Assembly (NCBI RefSeq): GCF_964355755.1
Contig: NC_092675.1
Span: forward strand, 20,844,912 to 20,908,911
From: Antedon mediterranea
Lineage: Eukaryota; Echinodermata; Crinoidea; Comatulida; Antedonidae
Direction of reading: 5' to 3'
DNA: 64,000 bases
Shown here: positions 59,200 through 64,000 of the stretch, piece after piece
Layout of the letters: every line of letters starts with the position of its first letter
Numbering within the stretch: the first letter of the stretch is position 1
Program-made: the position numbers and the translations under genes
The notes under the pieces: model-generated
What the model saw: only the letters and a program-made list of their open reading frames with translations
Database searches by the model: none
What the model was told of the DNA's origin: nothing

Positions 59200-61465
59200 A
59201 AAATAAAAAGGTTGTGTTCAGGTTTTGCTATCAAGTCATGTTGAGGAAAGTCATCCTGAGGTTCTGAGGAATTATTGATAATAAATAAAATAAAATAATG
59301 CTAGTTTCGCGTATTGTTGAAGCCGAATAACTTTGTTTACTTTGGCCATTTTTATTTTAATGATAATAAAATGTTTTTAAATTTAAATATTCGTTCAATT
59401 TTTTATCGCGATCGCGATCGTAAAGTAGGCCTACTTTGAGGTATGAAAAAAACCCATACAGGATGAACGATTTATTTGTCCTTACCTTAAGCTCTCTCTT
59501 TACCCAATAGACATGGATCAACGGTACAGAAATGTGACCCACATCAGCGAAATTAGGATCCTAGGCCTAAAACTCTGAAGTACAGTACCAGGGAAAAGTG
59601 AGTCTAATAATCTCACTCTTCCCTGAGTATATCTTAAGTTATATCAAGGATGTTATCGCAATGATTTCTATGATGACTAAGACATTTACTTTCACCTATG
59701 ATTCCGGTACGCGCTACAACGTTATTACTCCTAGTTATTGTATAACGCTCCTTTGACAATTATTAATTTGATCATAAATGCTAACCGACTATCTTTTCCC
59801 GTAGCAATGGTTAACCTTCAAATGCTGATAGCATCTTAAAACGTCACCCTAGATTTTAGCCTAGTTTCACTGTAAACACACGATCATCTTATTAGCAATA
59901 AACAACAACAGGTAAATAAACAGTAATAACATCATAATTTAAATCATATTGATAATTGATATTAATAACAACGAATGTGTAAACAATTATGTAACAATAA
60001 TTATGCAAAACTGAAAATACAAATGAATAACGATACGATAAATGTTGATAATAAAAGATTCTTTTATTTTATCTATCTGCAAAGGGCGTTGGTTGCGGGG
60101 GAATAACAAGGGGTTAAAGGTTAAGAATAAAATACGAAAGGGTCGCTAAGGCGAAATTAGATCAGTTTTGATTTAAAGGATTTTTTGTATATTAAAATAG
60201 ACGTATACATGGTACATAATATAGCAACGGTGATAATAATAAATCAAAATCTCCAATCAATTAAAGTTATTAATAGTGACATTTTATAATGTCATTGGGG
60301 TAAATTTATTAAATTACATTTATATCAAAACCATTATAATTAATCTTTACAAATAATTTAAATATACTTACAAAAATTGATACAATAAAAAAATTACGAA
60401 ACACAGAAAAAATGCTTTTACGAATAATATTTTACGAAGTATTTACGCAAAAGGGAAATACAGTATTTATTGTATCTCAAATCATACCATGATGTATACA
60501 ACCCACTGTAGGATGAAAGCCTCTCTCTATTCATGGAGGAAAACACATCATTTTTTCCTTCATGCTCTAATTATTAGTAATTTAAAACACGGTGAAATAT
60601 TTGTCCATGGTAATAATAATATTATTATCTCAAACCTGGTATCTTTTCAGGTTTGAAGATTATACAAACTTATGAAAAAATCGAATAATGTAAATATTTA
60701 TACAAAGAAGGTGAAATCAGTAAACAAATCGAGAAAGACTTTCCGTTGTTAAACTTAACACCTTCCGGTTACATATTTACCTGGATGGAACACAATCTTA
60801 CAAAATACACACATTTCCGGGAAATAGAATTTGTACAAATAATATAATAACGAATTTTGTAATATTTTATAATAAAACATTAACAAAAAATTCATCGACA
60901 ATGGACAATTACACCATGCTTAGGTTTACACTGAATAAAAATATATATAATGTATTGGATTATAAGAAATTAAAGTTGACGTTATTGTATTTTTCTGATG
61001 AAAATATCAGTGTCATTGGGTTTTAAAACCATGAACTCTAAATTAACGAGATGGAAGCCATGGATCGAAGTTTCAATCTTTATTTGGAAATCCATGATCA
61101 AAATTCAATTCAATTCCGAATTCACATTTATTTAGCCATCGTTTATAATTACAATTTCAGTATAATTGATGGCAAGGATGCTGCATGAAGAAGTTTACAA
61201 TTCTGTTTTTGCAGAGCTCTTTTAAATAAAACACCACAATATATAAATTAAATATAAGTTAGAAATAAACGACATAAAGATCGAAACGTCGAATCATGGC
61301 TTCCCTCTTGTTATTTGGAGTCATACTTGCGTCATTGGGTTAAAAAAAAATGTTTCAAATTTTTTTGGGCGAAAATTACGTTATAATTCGAATGGGTTTC
61401 GGGCGTATGTTAATATCTACAGATAAAATAGAGTACTCATACGTTTAAGGCCAAAACTCTAGCGG
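59200..61465. other. AT-rich region; possible LINE/SINE tail near 61080
   Basis: On the minus strand at 61075-61200 TAAATAAATGTGAATTCGG followed by AATAAAGATTGAAACTTCG resembles a retroelement 3' tail. GATCGCGATCG at 59408 is a short palindrome. Otherwise nothing was recognised. Confidence 0.35.
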
Positions 61466-61473
61466 CTAGCAAT

Positions 61474-63065
61474 CAGTGGTGGCGCCAGCGGGGGGCCGGG
61501 GGGGGGGGGGCAGGTCCCCCCGTCGGGGAAAGCTGGCCCCCCCCCGTCGGGGAGTATTGGCCATATTTGTCGGGGAGAAAAATGTGATCATTTCTTTTCT
61601 GGTAAAAAATAAAACCATATTAAGTGTACTACTATATATTTTAAGTAACTGCGGCATTCCATTTTTGACGTACGTACGATATACTGACAGCGAAGTAAAC
61701 AGTATGATGTGGTACGCATTTGTCTGGCGGTGTCTCTTTGTACGAATCTTTCATGGCTCACTGCGGTATACGCGTCGACATACCTGGGCTGTATCATATT
61801 ACATCCAGGGACCAAAATGTGTATTTTTCAGATTCCAGGCGAAAATCGAAAATTCATTTGCAACTACGCATCGAGGTACGTTCATACAGGGATAAAGGTA
61901 CAAGTTATGTTCTCACGGTTGAGTTTACGAATTGTTTCAATTTACCAATTATCCTTGGTGTACCGCGTATATGTTCGCTGTCGATTAAAGGCGTTTGGGT
62001 GGGGGTTCGATTGGGAAAAGGAAGCGGTTGGCCCGAACCATAAAACAGGGTCTGGTCACGTTTCTTTTCGCGCATAAATCTCGATCTAGGGTAGGTGGGT
62101 GAATAGGGTGTCTAGGGAAAAATAAGATGCACCAACCGGATTCAACGCACTTGACTTTTTTAATTAAGAAGAGTAGGCTAGAGCTATAGTTGTGTAAATA
62201 GGCCTACATAGTGAAAGAACTATTTATGAATTCAAGAGTTTAAAAAGAAAACGCATTTTAAAATCTTCGGAAAATACCCACAACTGAGTTATTTTTAAAA
62301 CACATGCACTCCCACTACCAGCATCACGTTGTCTTAGCTCGCTCCTCGTGTGAATGCTGACGTCATCACTCTCCAAAAATACACCATTTTCCGCCCTGGT
62401 CCGTGTGCAAGCGTTAGCGTGGACCTGTATATTTACACCCCTGTACAGAGTAGAGTGTAATATAGTGAACTCTTTTCTTGCGTATGAAGGTTTTTTTATA
62501 TAATGGTATGCAGTATAAACGATAAAAAAAACGATAAACATGATGTTCTTTTATTATTATTTCATAGGCATAACATAAACATGAAATGTCTTGTTCTATG
62601 TAGGCCTACACGGCCGAAAAAACGGCATTTTATTGATTTGTGTTATAGACACGGCGATTACGGCAATCATCATTGTATACGGTACTAAATTACATTGAGT
62701 TATTCACCCGGCTATAGGGTATATATCTGAGGTTAACAGACCACCAAAGCACAGTCGTACACTAAACACATGCACTATCGAGGCATTTTCGGATCAAAGT
62801 TTATTATTAGTTCGTCGTCCGTATTAGAGTATTTAGGAAAGATTTATTTAAATTTACATTATTATGTGACATTGTTATTAAATGTAATGGAAACAGTTGC
62901 TCTAGCCTATTAAACAGTGTGTATGCATCTATTTTTTCAAAATTTTCTGAGACTCTCCCAAACCCACCCCCGCTTTCGCGCGTACGGCCCCCCGTGGGGA
63001 ATTCGGCCCCCCCCGTCGGGGAATTCGCCCCCCCCCCCGTCGGGGAAATCCTGGCGCCACCACTG
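61474..63065. mobile_element. hAT-like element with 8-bp target duplication and C/G-rich subterminal repeats
   Basis: CAGTGGTGGCGCCAG at the left end is matched exactly by CTGGCGCCACCACTG at the right. Both ends are flanked by CTAGCAAT (61466-61473 and 63066-63073). An 8-bp duplication with CAG-starting TIRs is diagnostic of the hAT superfamily. Inside each end are repeated C-run plus CCGTCGGGGAA units, about three per side (left 61513-61575, right 62985-63047). The 1.4-kb interior has several overlapping short frames (up to 139 codons) but no recognisable hAT transposase (zinc finger or RNase-H/dimerisation motifs), so it is probably non-autonomous. Confidence 0.85.
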
Positions 63066-63079
63066 CTAGCAATTATGCT

Positions 63080-63700
63080 GCATTAGGAAAGTTGAAAAGA
63101 AAGAGCTGTTCAGTAGTCTCGAACTCGGTTTTCTTGACAGGCGCCATACTATTAGACCACTGTTATTATATTCTAATGCATTTAAATTTTGAGCTAAAAA
63201 ACATATACGTGTGTAATAATAATTGTGAAAGATTCTTTGTTACTGACGCATGCACTATCATTCATATACACTCCTATACAAAGTGATGTCCTACATATAT
63301 GATATACACGACAGTTTAACGAAATCAGCGACACGGTTTTCACCGCGTTCAATTATTAATTCAAAATAATTCAATATATTTATTGATAAGGTAATACGTC
63401 TGTAGATTTGTATCATCTTCATGATTTCATTATTGACGTCTTGTAGAAATAGATTGCTGTGGCATGTCTAACAAATTGAGATATTGTATTTGATGATAAT
63501 CGAATTAAAAACGAAATGTTTTGTCGAATCTAGCGTGCCAGACTTAAAGTTAAATATTAAATTAAATGGTATATATAATGTCAAACTTGATGTGATCTAC
63601 CTAGACCATTTCCGTCATCCCACACCCACTGAAATTAGGTATAATTACCAATATACAAGAAGGTTTTCTTCATCTTCTTCCACGTCTGTGTTTATGTCTG
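63080..63700. other. AT-rich sequence between hAT-like element and LINE fragment
   Basis: Nothing recognisable apart from short accidental frames. A TTCTTCATCTTCTTCC tract lies at 63664. Confidence 0.4.
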
Positions 63701-63704
63701 TGAG

Positions 63705-63845
63705 TGTCTCCAGAGGGACGACGTAGAGGTAGAATTCTTTTCTGAGCTTCCTGTCCAGTCTGGTGTGCCACAGGGATCTCTTGTTGGCCCCACACATTTC
63801 CTCTTATATGTACACAACTCACATCATCTATTTCTCTTATGTCTG
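63705..63845 (+). pseudogene. LINE reverse-transcriptase fragment
   Basis: The frame starting at 63723 encodes ELPVQSGVPQGSLVGPTHFL followed by LYVHN. This matches the reverse-transcriptase block S-GVPQGS-x-LGP-x2-F-x2-Y-I-ND of CR1/Jockey-like LINEs. The aspartate-containing downstream motif (YADD) is not present, and the upstream side is interrupted, so this is a short dead fragment. It may be related to the LINE tail at 47.2-47.6 kb, but they do not overlap and cannot be compared. Confidence 0.7.
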
Positions 63846-64000
63846 ATAAGTAGTTTAATCTTCATATTGCTAATATAATAAGGAAAATGTAATCGTTGTT
63901 GTGAAATATTAATACTTTACAATAGTCTACTGGAAAATCTGATGGCACACTGGCATACGAAATGACATGCATTCAGGCAATGTACAGTATTCTTACAAAG

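Noticed and set aside
61476-61895. 139-codon plus-strand frame and overlapping 122-, 107- and 75-codon frames at the left of the hAT-like element
   Set aside because: The longest begins in the C/G-rich terminal repeats (GGRGGGGRSPRRG) and has no known domain. The overlapping frames in several phases show that the region simply has few stops.
1-64000. CRISPR array, prokaryotic defence system or viral genome
   Set aside because: No regularly spaced direct repeats with spacers, no operon-like coding density and no viral protein signatures. The window is intron-containing animal DNA.

Overview
This window looks like AT-rich nuclear DNA from an animal. Coding sequence is sparse and split by long GT-AG introns. 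Most of the remaining recognisable sequence comes from transposable elements: LINE fragments, DNA transposons with terminal inverted repeats (TIRs), and palindromic MITEs. Frequent TAGGCCTA-type words, a secreted VWC-repeat protein and the mix of mobile elements point to a marine invertebrate, perhaps a deuterostome such as an echinoderm. That placement is only a low-confidence inference. I see no prokaryotic operons, CRISPR arrays or rRNA.

Region 1 (about 1-34.5 kb): one minus-strand gene runs from a probable promoter and non-coding first exon near 34.4 kb, through a signal-peptide exon at 33.6-33.7 kb, to VWC (von Willebrand factor type C) exons at 13.5, 7.5, 2.7 and 2.1 kb. It continues off the left edge. 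The four VWC exons join in frame and together encode one module lacking only its first cysteine, one complete module and most of a third. The signal-peptide exon ends in a different phase from the first VWC exon, so at least one exon between 13.6 and 33.6 kb has not been found. The introns hold seven copies of one hairpin MITE, a piggyBac-like 1-kb element, two PIF/Harbinger-like elements (one with a transposase fragment), SINE-like pieces and other repeats.

Region 2 (34.6-35.6 kb): a short RTE-like LINE insertion has an open reading frame and a 14-bp target-site duplication. Next to it is a palindromic MITE with TIRs over 50 bp that encloses a tRNA-like sequence.

Region 3 (35.6-64 kb): no host gene could be supported. 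It holds palindromic MITEs, a decayed LINE 3' end at 47.2-47.6 kb, minisatellites, ATGGCGGCCAT-rich duplications, a 333-bp TTAA-flanked MITE at 58.9-59.2 kb, a 1.6-kb hAT-like element with C/G-rich subterminal repeats at 61.5-63.1 kb, and a LINE reverse-transcriptase fragment at the right edge.

No clearly new functional system was found. The most interesting points are the hAT-like element's subterminal repeats, the several MITE families sharing TTAAAG ends, the tRNA-like core inside a long-TIR MITE, a possible hammerhead-ribozyme-like motif, and the incomplete VWC gene.
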